From Mycobacterium sp. 852013-50091_SCH5140682 (GTDB taxonomy: Bacteria; Actinomycetota; Actinomycetes; Mycobacteriales; Mycobacteriaceae): DNA of 64,000 bases. The position numbers and the translations under genes are program-made. The stretch lies in contig NZ_LZTB01000120.1 of NCBI RefSeq assembly GCF_001665685.1, positions 1 through 64,000 of the forward strand, given 5' to 3'. Positions 51,718 to 60,252 of this stretch are shown here, in pieces (within the stretch, counting starts at the first letter, position 1; each line of letters begins with the position of its first letter). The notes beneath the pieces were generated by a model that worked only from the letters and a program-made list of their open reading frames with translations, did not search any database and was not told the origin of the DNA.

Positions 51718-52144
51718 GACAGTCGAAGTCGACGCCCCCGCCGAGACGATCATGGCGATCGTCGCCGACTTCGAGGCCTATCCGCAGTGGAACCCAGAGA
51801 TCAAGGGATGCTGGATCCTGGCCCGTTACGACGACGGCCGGCCCAGCCAGCTGCGGTTGGACGTCGAGATCCAAGGCCAGGCCGGGGTGTTCATCACCGC
51901 GGTCTACTACCCCGCCGAGAACCAGATCTACACCGTGCTGCAGCAGGGCGATCACTTCTCCAAGCAGGAGCAGCGGTTCTCGGCCGTGCCGCTCGGGGCC
52001 AGCACGCTGCTGCAGGTCGACATGGAGGTCGAGGTCGACACCAAGTTGCCGATCCCGAGCCTGATGGTGAAGAAGCTCATCGGCGACACCCTCGACCACC
52101 TGGCCAACGCCCTGATTGCCAGGGCGCAGCAGCTGTCCGCCTAG
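51701..52144 (+). CDS. SRPBCC-family polyketide cyclase/START-like protein (Rv0164, TB18.5-like)
   Basis: 147 residues beginning MPLVSKTVEVDAPAETIMAIVADFEAYPQWNPEIKG, the typical SRPBCC cyclase/dehydrase start, with a C-terminal long helix (LMVKKLIGDTLDHLANALIARAQQ). Forms a hydrophobic ligand cavity; ligand unknown. It starts inside the thioesterase gene, so the two are coupled. Confidence 0.9.
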   Translation: MPLVSKTVEVDAPAETIMAIVADFEAYPQWNPEIKGCWILARYDDGRPSQLRLDVEIQGQAGVFITAVYYPAENQIYTVLQQGDHFSKQEQRFSAVPLGASTLLQVDMEVEVDTKLPIPSLMVKKLIGDTLDHLANALIARAQQLSA

Positions 52145-52159
52145 TCGTACTTCTCGCCG

Positions 52160-52213
52160 AGTGGCCAGTTGTGCACGATTTTTCGCGCTCTGAGCGTGGC
52201 ATAACTGGCCACT
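52160..52213. terminator. terminator between the SRPBCC and lipase genes
   Basis: AGTGGCCAGTTGTGC (52160-52174) pairs with GCATAACTGGCCACT (52199-52213), 14 of 15 positions, with a 24-nt loop that includes TTTTT and a small CGCTC/GAGCG stem. Convergent genes lie on both sides. Confidence 0.7.
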
Positions 52214-52231
52214 GGGCAAGGGAGACCGTGC

Positions 52232-53572
52232 CTAGAACTGCCCACAGTTCGGTGTGGTCGGCACGCCGTTGAACCGGTCGGCGATCCACTGCATGCCGCG
52301 CTCGCCGTCCATGAAGTAGGCCAGCGCATGGTTGACCGCCAGCTTGTTGAGGAACGGCGGTTGGTCGTTGGTCCAGAACTCGACGTCGGCGCCCTGCGCG
52401 CACCAGTCCCGACCGAGCTGGTTGGCTCCGGTCCACGGCACCAACGGATCGAAGTGGTTGCTGTCGATGAAAACCGGCGCAGCGGGTTTGAGCCGGCCGA
52501 TGCGTTGCAGATCGAGCAGGCTCTTGAACGGCTCGTTGGCGATCACCTCGTAGGGGTCGCCGTTGAAATACGAACGCAGATGGTGGAATCCGAAGGTCAA
52601 CGCGGTTTCGACGACGCACTGGTCCTTGGTCTTGGCGAGCAGGTCTTCGCCTTGCGGGGTGAGCTTGTCGTGGATCGCGTCGGCGGCTTCGGGATAGGCC
52701 GCGATGGCGCCGTTGATGAGATAGCCGACGGCTCCGACCAGGATGCTGCCGTCGACGTAGGGCAGCAACTCGGGCAGATCGGCGGGCGGGGCGCCGGCGT
52801 ATGCGCCCACCACATGCAGCTCGGGCGCATAGCCCGGCGCCGACTCCGCGGCCGCCGCGCTCGCGCCGCCGCCCTGCGAATAACCCCACAGTGCCACCGG
52901 CCCGTCGGGTGTCAGTGACGTCCCCGGCAGTCTCTTGGCCGCCCGCGCGGCATCAAGGAGCGCCTGCGCCTCGGCCAGCCGGTTGACGTAGGTGTGCACA
53001 CCCGGAGTGCCCAAACCCTCGTAATCTGTTACCACGACCGCGAATCCACGCGCGACCATGGTGGCCACGAACAACTCCTCGTAGCCCATGGTGATGTCGA
53101 GGCCGCTGGAGAAGTGGATGCTCTGGCCGAACACCCGAGACGGCGCGCACTGGTCACCTTGGCCCTGCGTGCCCGGCGCGAACGCGATCAACGGGCGTGG
53201 TCCGGCTCCCGGCCACGGTCGGTCGGGTTCGAAGTAGGTGCCGGTGACCGCGGTGGGCTTACCGCGAGAGTCATTGCTGAGGTACATGATTCGGGTGGCA
53301 GCGGCCACCCAGCTGCCGAGTTGCCCGGACGGTTCGTAGACGATGCGCATAGGCTCGCTGCGGATCAGATCACCGGGGTTCCCTGCGGGCAGCGGGTCCG
53401 GCGGGGTGTAGAACTCGCCGTACCGATTGCACTGAAATTCCTTGGCGTATATGTCATCCGGCTCGAAACCGCAGTTCCCGGTGACCGGGTCGGCGGCAGC
53501 GGGCACGGTGGTGGCGCACAGCAGTGCGACGGCAGCGAGCAACGACATGAACCAGTTACGGTTGACCCCCAC
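52232..53572 (-). CDS. secreted lipase/esterase (secretory lipase family)
   Basis: 446 residues. Signal peptide (about 1-27, TTVPAAA) then a LIP-type alpha/beta hydrolase with nucleophile Ser232 in GYSQGGG, TDYEGLGTPGVHTY and a late SNHFDPLVPW region likely to hold the Asp, with His in VNHALAYF. Four or more Cys suit an exported protein. GTG start at 53572, 10 bp after the mce1R stop, so possibly co-transcribed with the repressor. Releasing fatty acids for Mce1 import would fit, but this is inference. Confidence 0.87.
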   Translation of the reverse strand: MGVNRNWFMSLLAAVALLCATTVPAAADPVTGNCGFEPDDIYAKEFQCNRYGEFYTPPDPLPAGNPGDLIRSEPMRIVYEPSGQLGSWVAAATRIMYLSNDSRGKPTAVTGTYFEPDRPWPGAGPRPLIAFAPGTQGQGDQCAPSRVFGQSIHFSSGLDITMGYEELFVATMVARGFAVVVTDYEGLGTPGVHTYVNRLAEAQALLDAARAAKRLPGTSLTPDGPVALWGYSQGGGASAAAAESAPGYAPELHVVGAYAGAPPADLPELLPYVDGSILVGAVGYLINGAIAAYPEAADAIHDKLTPQGEDLLAKTKDQCVVETALTFGFHHLRSYFNGDPYEVIANEPFKSLLDLQRIGRLKPAAPVFIDSNHFDPLVPWTGANQLGRDWCAQGADVEFWTNDQPPFLNKLAVNHALAYFMDGERGMQWIADRFNGVPTTPNCGQF

Positions 53573-53582
53573 CCGCGGATCG

Positions 53583-54308
53583 TTACATATCCGATGCCGG
53601 ATCGGACTCGTTTTCGTGATTCCACATGCCGCTCTCGTCCAGCCGGGCGATCAACCGCGTTGCGCCATCGGTGAACTGGACGGCGTTGAGCCGGACCGCG
53701 CTGTCGATGTCGCGACGGCGCAGTGCCGCGATCAACTCGCGGTGGTGTTCGATCGCCTCGGCGCCCCACCGTGGATCGTTCGAATAGACCAGCGCGGGCA
53801 GATACCGTGCGACGTGAAGAAGGAACCAGGCCAACTTGATTCGGCCGCTGGCCCGGTTGAACGCGCGGTGGAACGCGAACTCCGCCGACGAGACCTCGTC
53901 GGCGTCCATCCGGGCGACCGCCACTTCGAGGTCGGCGGTCAGGCGCTCGAGCTCGTCGATCTCCTCGTCGGTGATGCGCTCGGCCGCGGTGGCGGCGAGT
54001 TCGCGCGCGATGGTGGCCTGCAACCAGAAGATGTCCTCGACGTCGGTGCGGGTCAACGGGACCACGACATGGCCGCGGTGCGGCTCCAGTTGCACCATGC
54101 CCTCACCGCGCAGTGTGCGCAGTGCCTCGCGCACGGGTGTGATGCTGACGCCCAGCGTGGCCGCGGTTTCGTCGAGCCGGATGAACGTGCCGGGCCGTAG
54201 TACGCCGGTCATGATCTCGGCGCGCAGATGGGCCGCCACCTCGTCGGAGAGTTGCTCGCGACGGGCGACACGACGGCGCCGCGCGGCGGGGCGGGCGGGT
54301 GCGTTCAC
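53583..54308 (-). CDS. mce1R: GntR/FadR-family repressor of mce1 (Mce1R-like)
   Basis: 241 residues. N-terminal winged helix (LRPGTFIRLDETAATLGVSITPVREALRTLRGEGMV) at about 30-75 and an all-helical FCD domain with metal-binding His/Asp/Glu residues (EFAFHRAF, HHREL). GTG at 54308 after a GGAGA site is preferred over open codons upstream. Divergent from fadD5 and equivalent to Rv0165c, which represses mce1 and responds to lipids. Confidence 0.9.
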   Translation of the reverse strand: MNAPARPAARRRRVARREQLSDEVAAHLRAEIMTGVLRPGTFIRLDETAATLGVSITPVREALRTLRGEGMVQLEPHRGHVVVPLTRTDVEDIFWLQATIARELAATAAERITDEEIDELERLTADLEVAVARMDADEVSSAEFAFHRAFNRASGRIKLAWFLLHVARYLPALVYSNDPRWGAEAIEHHRELIAALRRRDIDSAVRLNAVQFTDGATRLIARLDESGMWNHENESDPASDM

Positions 54309-54373
54309 ATGATCTCCGGTCAGGCTTGTACTCGTGAGGCCGAGGCCATAGTGTGACCGGGGCAACCCAATGT

Positions 54374-54388
54374 TTGATCAAATATCAA
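54374..54388. promoter_or_regulatory. Mce1R operator candidate
   Basis: TTGAT-CAAAT-ATCAA is a perfect dyad within the divergent mce1R-fadD5 spacer, 26 bp before the preferred fadD5 start and 65 bp before mce1R. AT-rich GntR/FadR sites have this form. The possible ATG at 54370 would put the dyad inside the coding region. Confidence 0.6.
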
Positions 54389-54414
54389 CATCATGCAACT
54401 GGAGTACCGGACCG

Positions 54415-56061
54415 TTGACAGCCGAGCCGTCCCCCACCGAGCAGCCGTATCTGGCGCGTCGTCAGAACTGGACCAACCAACTGGCGCGGCACGCGCTCAT
54501 GCAACCGGACAACACCGCGCTGCGATTCTTGGGACACACCACCACCTGGCGTGAGCTCCACGAGCGGGTCGACAAACTGGCCGGTGCCCTGAGCCGACGC
54601 GGTATCGGCCCGGGCGACCGGGTGCTGATCCTGATGCTCAACCGCCCCGAGTTCATCGAATCATTCCTTGCCGCAAACAAACTCGGGGCCATCGCGGTGC
54701 CGGTGAACTTCCGGATGACGCCTCCGGAAGTCGCCTTCCTGGTCAGTGATTGTCAGGCGTGCGTGATCGTCACCGAGTCCGTCCTGGCCGGGGTGGCCAC
54801 CGCGGTGCGCGACCTGGATCCGACGTTGCAGACGGTGATCGTCGCAGGCGGTGACGGCGAGGATGGTGTGCTCGGCTACGACGACCTCATCGCAGAGCCC
54901 GGGGAGAGCCCGGAAGTCGTTGACATTGCCGATGATTCGCCTGCGCTGATCATGTACACGTCCGGGACCACCGGCCGGCCCAAGGGTGCGGTGCTCACGC
55001 ACGCAAACCTCACCGGTCAGGCCATGACCAACATGTTCACCGTCGGCGTCGACCTCAGCAACGACGTCGGTTTCATCGGCGTCCCGCTGTTCCACATCGC
55101 CGGAATCGCAGGCAATGTGACCACCGGGCTGCTGTTGGGCTTACCCACCGTGCTCTACCCGCTGGGCGCCTTCGATCCCGGTGCACTGCTCGACGTGCTG
55201 GAGGCCGAGAACGTCACCGGCATCTTCCTGGTGCCCGCGCAGTGGCAGGCCGTCTGCGCCGCGCAGCAAGCCAAGCCCCGCAACCTCAAACTGCGCGTGC
55301 TGTCCTGGGGTGCGGCCCCGGCGTCGGACACGCTGCTGCAGACGATGGCCGAGACGTTCCCCGGCGCCCAGATCCTCGCGGCGTTCGGGCAGACCGAGAT
55401 GTCACCGGTCACCTGCATGCTCTTGGCCCAGGACGCCATTCGGAAACTCGGATCCGTCGGCCGCGTCATCCCCACGGTGTCGGCCCGCATCGTCGACGAG
55501 AACATGAACGATGTGGCGGTCGGTGACGTCGGCGAGATCGTTTATCGGGCACCGACACTGATGGCCGGCTACTGGAACAACCCGAAGGCTACGGCCGAAG
55601 CGTTCGCCGGCGGCTGGTTCCACTCCGGTGACCTGGTACGCCAGGACGAGGAGGGCTACGTCTGGGTGGTGGACCGCAAGAAGGACATGATCATCTCGGG
55701 CGGCGAGAACATCTACTGCGCCGAGGTCGAGAACGCCCTCGCAGCCCACCCTGCGATCGTCGAAGCCGCCGTGATCGGGCGGCCCCACGAGAAGTGGGGC
55801 GAGGTGCCCGTGGCGGTCGTGGCGCTCAGCGGTGGCCAGGACTCGCCACTGAATCTGGCCGATCTCGACGAGTTCCTCACCGAGCGACTGGCCCGCTATA
55901 AGCACCCCAAGGCACTCGAGATCGTCGAGGCGCTTCCGCGTAATCCGTCTGGCAAGGTACTCAAGACCGAGCTCCGTGAGCGGTTCGGTCGCGGCGGGCA
56001 GATTAACGTTAGCGAAACTTATTCTCCGTCAACGGTTTCTGCAGGTCACTCAGGAAAATAA
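54415..56061 (+). CDS. fadD5: fatty-acid-CoA ligase FadD5
   Basis: 548 residues (Rv0166 has about 554). ANL-superfamily motifs: YTSGTTGRPKGAVLTH (A3 loop), WGAAPAS, FGQTEMSP, GWFHSGDLV and C-terminal NPSGKVLKTELR with the catalytic Lys. Converts imported fatty acids to acyl-CoA. TTG at 54415 gives the usual N-terminus (PYLARRQNW nearby); ATG at 54370 is possible but contains the operator. First gene of the mce1 operon. Confidence 0.92.
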   Translation: MTAEPSPTEQPYLARRQNWTNQLARHALMQPDNTALRFLGHTTTWRELHERVDKLAGALSRRGIGPGDRVLILMLNRPEFIESFLAANKLGAIAVPVNFRMTPPEVAFLVSDCQACVIVTESVLAGVATAVRDLDPTLQTVIVAGGDGEDGVLGYDDLIAEPGESPEVVDIADDSPALIMYTSGTTGRPKGAVLTHANLTGQAMTNMFTVGVDLSNDVGFIGVPLFHIAGIAGNVTTGLLLGLPTVLYPLGAFDPGALLDVLEAENVTGIFLVPAQWQAVCAAQQAKPRNLKLRVLSWGAAPASDTLLQTMAETFPGAQILAAFGQTEMSPVTCMLLAQDAIRKLGSVGRVIPTVSARIVDENMNDVAVGDVGEIVYRAPTLMAGYWNNPKATAEAFAGGWFHSGDLVRQDEEGYVWVVDRKKDMIISGGENIYCAEVENALAAHPAIVEAAVIGRPHEKWGEVPVAVVALSGGQDSPLNLADLDEFLTERLARYKHPKALEIVEALPRNPSGKVLKTELRERFGRGGQINVSETYSPSTVSAGHSGK

Positions 56062-56241
56062 AGAACGGGGTCGGGGTTTGCTAACGGTTCACGGCATAAT
56101 CCAGCCGATGCGGTGCACGGCCACGTTTGTATCGGGTACAGTCCTGTGGTCTCACTTACTACCCACGAGTAGGGAGATGCAGATCACGTACGCGGGGTTG
56201 AGGCAAGGAGGGGGCGTGCGACACGTCCAGGGGGTGCACCG
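56062..56241 (+). promoter_or_regulatory. fadD5-yrbE1A intergenic region
   Basis: 180 bp without an ORF of note. In M. tuberculosis I recall an internal promoter between these genes. Here CATAAT (56095-56100) and TACAGT could be -10-like boxes, but no convincing -35 partner is visible. A CAAGGAGGGGG ribosome-like stretch lies about 35 bp before the yrbE1A start. Confidence 0.3.
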
Positions 56242-57042
56242 GTGACGGCGTCGTCCAACGCGCTTGTCGGCTACGTTCGTGATCAGCTCGAGAAGCCGAT
56301 GGCGATGGTCGGTGGCTTCTTCAAGATGACAGTACTCACCGGCAAGGCACTCCTCACCCGGCCGTTCCAGTGGAAGGAATTCGTCCTTCAGAGCTGGTTC
56401 CTTATCCGGGTCGCATTCCTGCCGACACTGGCGGTGTCCATCCCGCTGACGGTGCTCATCATCTTCACGCTGAACATCCTGCTCGCGGAGTTCGGTGCCG
56501 CCGACATCTCCGGCGCCGGTGCCGGTCTGGCCGCGGTGACGCAGCTCGGACCCCTGGTGACGGTGTTGGTCGTGGCCGGTGCCGGGTCGACGGCCATCTG
56601 TGCCGACCTCGGCGCCCGGACGGTCCGCGAAGAGATCGACGCCATGGAGGTGCTCGGCATCGATCCGATCGAGCGCCTCGTGGTTCCGCGCGTCGTCGCC
56701 GCGACGTTCGTCGCCTTCTTGCTCAACGGCACCGTGATCATCATCGGCCTCGTCGGTGGCTTCTTCTTCGGTGTGTACATCCAGAACGTCTCCGCCGGTG
56801 CGTACGTGTCCACGCTGACGCTGCTCACCGGTTTCCCCGAGGTGATGATCTCGGTCATCAAGGCCACGATCTTCGGTCTCATCGCCGGGCTCGTGGGCTG
56901 CTACCGCGGGCTGACCACCGCAGGCGGTTCGAAAGGTGTTGGTACGGCGGTGAACGAGACCCTGGTCTTGTGCGTCATCGCCCTGTTCGCTGTCAACGTC
57001 GTGCTCACCACCATCGGTGTGCGGTTCGGAACGAAGACCTGA
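56242..57042 (+). CDS. yrbE1A: Mce1 permease subunit YrbE1A
   Basis: 266-residue MlaE-type permease with about five helices. Conserved loops ADLGARTVREEIDAMEVLGIDPIERLVVPR and GLVGCYRGLTTAGGSKGVGTAVNE match M. tuberculosis YrbE1A. Forms the transmembrane core of the Mce1 lipid importer with YrbE1B. GTG start at 56242. Confidence 0.95.
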   Translation: MTASSNALVGYVRDQLEKPMAMVGGFFKMTVLTGKALLTRPFQWKEFVLQSWFLIRVAFLPTLAVSIPLTVLIIFTLNILLAEFGAADISGAGAGLAAVTQLGPLVTVLVVAGAGSTAICADLGARTVREEIDAMEVLGIDPIERLVVPRVVAATFVAFLLNGTVIIIGLVGGFFFGVYIQNVSAGAYVSTLTLLTGFPEVMISVIKATIFGLIAGLVGCYRGLTTAGGSKGVGTAVNETLVLCVIALFAVNVVLTTIGVRFGTKT

Positions 57043-57043
57043 C

Positions 57044-57913
57044 ATGAGTACATCAACAGTCCTTCGCTCCCGGTTCCCCCGGGCGTTCGCGCGTTCGTCC
57101 GAGGTGGCGGCCGCACCCGGCCGGCTGCTCGACAGCATGGGCCACGTCGCATGGTTCGTGGTGCAGGCGGTCGGTCACGTACCGCACGCCTTCCGCTACT
57201 ACCGGCGTGAGACGCTGAGACTGGTCGCCGAGATCGGGATGGGCACCGGGGCCATGGCCGTCATCGGCGGCACCGTCGCCATCATCGGCTTTGTCACCCT
57301 GTCCGCGGGTTCGCTGATCGCCATCCAGGGTTTCGCATCCCTGGGCAACATCGGTGTCGAGGCGTTCACCGGATTCTTCGCCGCCCTGGCCAACGTGCGC
57401 GTCGTCGCGCCCGTGGTCACCGGCCAGGCGCTGGCCTCCACGGTCGGCGCAGGCGCCACCGCCGAGCTCGGCGCCATGCGCATCAGCGAAGAGGTCGACG
57501 CCCTGGAAGTCATGGGCATCAAGTCGATTTCGTACCTGGTGTCCACGCGGTTGATGGCAGGCGCCATCGTCATCGTCCCGCTGTACGCGATGGCCATCCT
57601 GCTGTCGTTCCTGTCGGCGCAGCTGGTGACGACCATCTTCTACGCACAGTCGGTCGGAACGTATGAGCACTACTTCCATACGTTCCTGCGCGTCGACGAC
57701 GTGATGTGGTCCTTCCTCGAGGTCGTCATCATGTCGATCATCGTGATGTTGAACCACTGCTACTTCGGCTACTACGCCAGTGGCGGTGCTGTCGGTGTCG
57801 GTGAGGCAGTGGGGAGGTCGATGCGCACGTCGTTGATCGCGATCGTCTGTGTGGTCCTGTTGGCATCGTTGGCGCTGTACGGCACCGACCCCAACTTCAA
57901 CCTCACGGTGTAG
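57044..57913 (+). CDS. yrbE1B: Mce1 permease subunit YrbE1B
   Basis: 289 residues, equal in length to the M. tuberculosis protein. MlaE-type permease with GAGATAELGAMRISEEVDALEVMGI as the ATPase-contact loop and about five helices. ATG one base after the yrbE1A stop; an upstream in-frame start overlaps yrbE1A and is unlikely. Confidence 0.95.
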   Translation: MSTSTVLRSRFPRAFARSSEVAAAPGRLLDSMGHVAWFVVQAVGHVPHAFRYYRRETLRLVAEIGMGTGAMAVIGGTVAIIGFVTLSAGSLIAIQGFASLGNIGVEAFTGFFAALANVRVVAPVVTGQALASTVGAGATAELGAMRISEEVDALEVMGIKSISYLVSTRLMAGAIVIVPLYAMAILLSFLSAQLVTTIFYAQSVGTYEHYFHTFLRVDDVMWSFLEVVIMSIIVMLNHCYFGYYASGGAVGVGEAVGRSMRTSLIAIVCVVLLASLALYGTDPNFNLTV

Positions 57914-57917
57914 CGCC

Positions 57918-59138
57918 ATGACCGCGCCGCACGCCCCCCTGAACAAGTCGAAGACCCCGCCGTACAAGTTGGCGGGGCTCGTCCTGGCCTTGGTGACCGC
58001 GCTGATCCTGGGCCTGACCTGGCTGCAGTTTCGCGGGTTTTTCGAACCCAAGACGCAGCTGACGGTTCTGTCCGGCCGCGCAGGCTTGTCGATGGACCCG
58101 GGTTCGAAGGTCACCTACAACGGTGTGCCGATCGGCAGGCTGGCCACGGTCAAGGTCGTCGAGGTCAACGACAACCCCGAAGCCAAGCTGATCCTGGACG
58201 TCGACCCGAAGTACCTGCATCTGATCCCGCAGAACGTGGACGCCGAGTTGCGCGCCACCACGGTGTTCGGCAACAAGTACATCTCGTTCATCTCGCCGCC
58301 GAATCCGTCACCGGAACGGGTCTCCGCGGATACGCCGATTCAGGCCCAGGGCGTGACGACGGAGTTCAACACGCTGTTCGAGACCATCACGAAGATCTCC
58401 GAGCAGGTCGACCCGATCAAGCTCAACGAGACCTTGACCGCGACGGCCCAGGCCCTCGACGGGCTCGGCGACAAGTTCGGGCAGTCGATCGTCAACGGCA
58501 ACACCATCCTGGCCGACCTCAATCCGCGCATGCCGCAGATCCGGCACGACATCACGGCGTTGGCCGATCTCAGCGAGGTGTACGCCAACGCCTCACCGGA
58601 TCTGTGGAACGGTCTGACCAACGCGGTGACCACCGCGCACACCCTCAACGACCAACGCGGCAACCTCGACCAGGCGCTGGTCGCCGCGGTCGGCTTCGGC
58701 AACACCGGTGGTGAGATCTTCGAGCGCGGCGGCCCGTACCTGGTCCGTGGCGCGCAGGACCTGCTGCCGACCTCGGCGCTGCTGGACAAGTACAGCCCGG
58801 CGTTGTTCTGCACCATCCGCAACTTCCACGACGCCGCGCCGAAGCTGGCTGCCGCCCTCGGCGGTAACGGCTACTCGCTGCTGACGCACTCGCTCGTCGT
58901 CGGCGTCGGCAACGCGTACGTGTACCCGGACAACCTGCCTCGGGTGAATGCCAAGGGCGGCCCCGAGGGTCGGCCGGGCTGCTGGCAGCCCATCACCCGC
59001 GACCTGTGGCCGATGCCGTACCTGGTGATGGATACCGGTGCATCGATCGCGCCGTACAACCACTTCGAGCTCGGTCAGCCGTTGACGGCCGAGTACGTCT
59101 GGGGCCGCCAAGTGGGGGAGAACACGATCAACCCATGA
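57918..59138 (+). CDS. mce1A: Mce1A, MCE-domain protein of the lipid importer
   Basis: 406 residues with an N-terminal membrane anchor (about 18-36), the MCE domain (QLTVLSGRAGLSMDPGSKVTYNGVPIGRLATV), and a long helical region. Shorter than the 454 residues of M. tuberculosis Mce1A, mainly because the C-terminal tail is short. Mce1A-F form the periplasm-spanning hexamer that conducts fatty acids. Its stop overlaps a 29-codon ORF in ATGA. Confidence 0.93.
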   Translation: MTAPHAPLNKSKTPPYKLAGLVLALVTALILGLTWLQFRGFFEPKTQLTVLSGRAGLSMDPGSKVTYNGVPIGRLATVKVVEVNDNPEAKLILDVDPKYLHLIPQNVDAELRATTVFGNKYISFISPPNPSPERVSADTPIQAQGVTTEFNTLFETITKISEQVDPIKLNETLTATAQALDGLGDKFGQSIVNGNTILADLNPRMPQIRHDITALADLSEVYANASPDLWNGLTNAVTTAHTLNDQRGNLDQALVAAVGFGNTGGEIFERGGPYLVRGAQDLLPTSALLDKYSPALFCTIRNFHDAAPKLAAALGGNGYSLLTHSLVVGVGNAYVYPDNLPRVNAKGGPEGRPGCWQPITRDLWPMPYLVMDTGASIAPYNHFELGQPLTAEYVWGRQVGENTINP

Positions 59139-59224
59139 GCGAAGCGAATAGACAACAGATGCGTGACGTTTGCGCAATCGACCAGATGCCAGGCGGCAAC
59201 CGAGCCTGCGAGGGAACCGCATGA
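59135..59224 (+). CDS. 29-codon ORF tiled between mce1A and mce1B
   Basis: The ATG at 59135 overlaps the mce1A stop (ATGA), and its own TGA overlaps the mce1B ATG (ATGA). The 29-residue product begins MSEANRQQMRDVCAID, has two Cys and no membrane helix. The exact tiling could make it a translational coupler or a true microprotein; a chance ORF filling an 82-bp gap is the alternative. No family recognised. Confidence 0.45.
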   Translation: MSEANRQQMRDVCAIDQMPGGNRACEGTA

Positions 59225-60252
59225 GCATCAAGGGCACGATCATCAAACTGGGGATCTTCTCCCTGGTGCTGCTCACGTTCACCGCGCTCATCTTCGTGGT
59301 GTTCGGCCAGATCCGGTTCAACAGCACCAACGAGTACACCGCGGTGTTCAAGAACGTCAGTGGACTGCGCAGCGGACAGTTCGTCCGGGCCGCCGGCGTC
59401 GAGGTCGGCAAGGTTTCCAAGGTCGACCTGATCAACGGCGGCGAGCAGGCCGAGGTGACGTTCAACGTCGAGAAGTCGTTGCCGTTGTTCGACCAGACCA
59501 CCGCGGCGATCCGCTACCAGGACCTGATCGGCAACCGGTACCTCGAGCTCAAGCGCGGCGAGAGCAACAAGATCATGCCTCCCGGCAGCACCATCCCGCT
59601 GGACCGCACGCAGCCCGCACTGGACCTCGATGCCCTCGTCGGTGGTTTCCGGCCGCTGTTCAACTCGCTGGCCCCGGACAAGGTCAACACCATCGCCAAG
59701 TCGCTGATCACGGTGTTCCAGGGGCAGGGCGGCACCATCAACGACATCCTGGACCAGACCTCGCAGTTGACCTCCACGATCGCCGACCGCGATCAGGCCA
59801 TCGGTGAGGTCATCAAGAACCTCAACATCGTCCTGGACACCACCGTCAAGCACCAGAAGCAGTTCGACGACACGTTGAAGAACTTCGAAACGCTGATCAC
59901 CGGCCTGAAGAACCGGGCCGACCCGATCGGCGCCTCGGTGGCCAACATCAGCAACGCCGCGGGATCGCTTGCCGACCTGCTGAGCGACAACCGGCCGCTG
60001 CTGCACGACACGCTGGGCTATCTCGACGTCATCCAGAAGCCACTGATCGACCAGAAGCAGGAGGTCAACGACATCCTGGTGCAGATTCCGGCAGCACTGA
60101 AGATCATCGGCCGAGCTGGTGGTATCTACGGCGACTTCTTCAACTTCTACGCCTGTGACCTCTCGTTGAAGCTCAACGGGTTGCAGCCGGGCGGCCCCGT
60201 CCGAACCGTACGAATCACTTCGCAGCCGTCGGGTAGGTGCACGCCGAAATGA
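59221..60252 (+). CDS. mce1B: Mce1B, MCE-domain protein
   Basis: 343 residues (about 346 in M. tuberculosis). Membrane anchor at about 8-28, MCE domain (YTAVFKNVSGLRSGQFVRAAGVEVGKVSKVDL), then a long helical, coiled-coil-like segment. Its C-terminus carries one conserved Cys in NFYACDLS and another near the end. ATG at 59221 shares ATGA with the small upstream ORF; mce1C overlaps its stop. Confidence 0.94.
   Translation: MSIKGTIIKLGIFSLVLLTFTALIFVVFGQIRFNSTNEYTAVFKNVSGLRSGQFVRAAGVEVGKVSKVDLINGGEQAEVTFNVEKSLPLFDQTTAAIRYQDLIGNRYLELKRGESNKIMPPGSTIPLDRTQPALDLDALVGGFRPLFNSLAPDKVNTIAKSLITVFQGQGGTINDILDQTSQLTSTIADRDQAIGEVIKNLNIVLDTTVKHQKQFDDTLKNFETLITGLKNRADPIGASVANISNAAGSLADLLSDNRPLLHDTLGYLDVIQKPLIDQKQEVNDILVQIPAALKIIGRAGGIYGDFFNFYACDLSLKLNGLQPGGPVRTVRITSQPSGRCTPK

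Noticed and set aside
51247..51753. N-terminal extension of the adh frame
   Set aside because: It is antisense to the thioesterase gene and lacks any domain; GTG 51246 gives a normal ADH start.
54370..54414. ATG start for FadD5 at 54370
   Set aside because: It would place the putative operator inside the coding region and adds residues (FDQISTSCNW) not expected in FadD5; kept as an alternative only.
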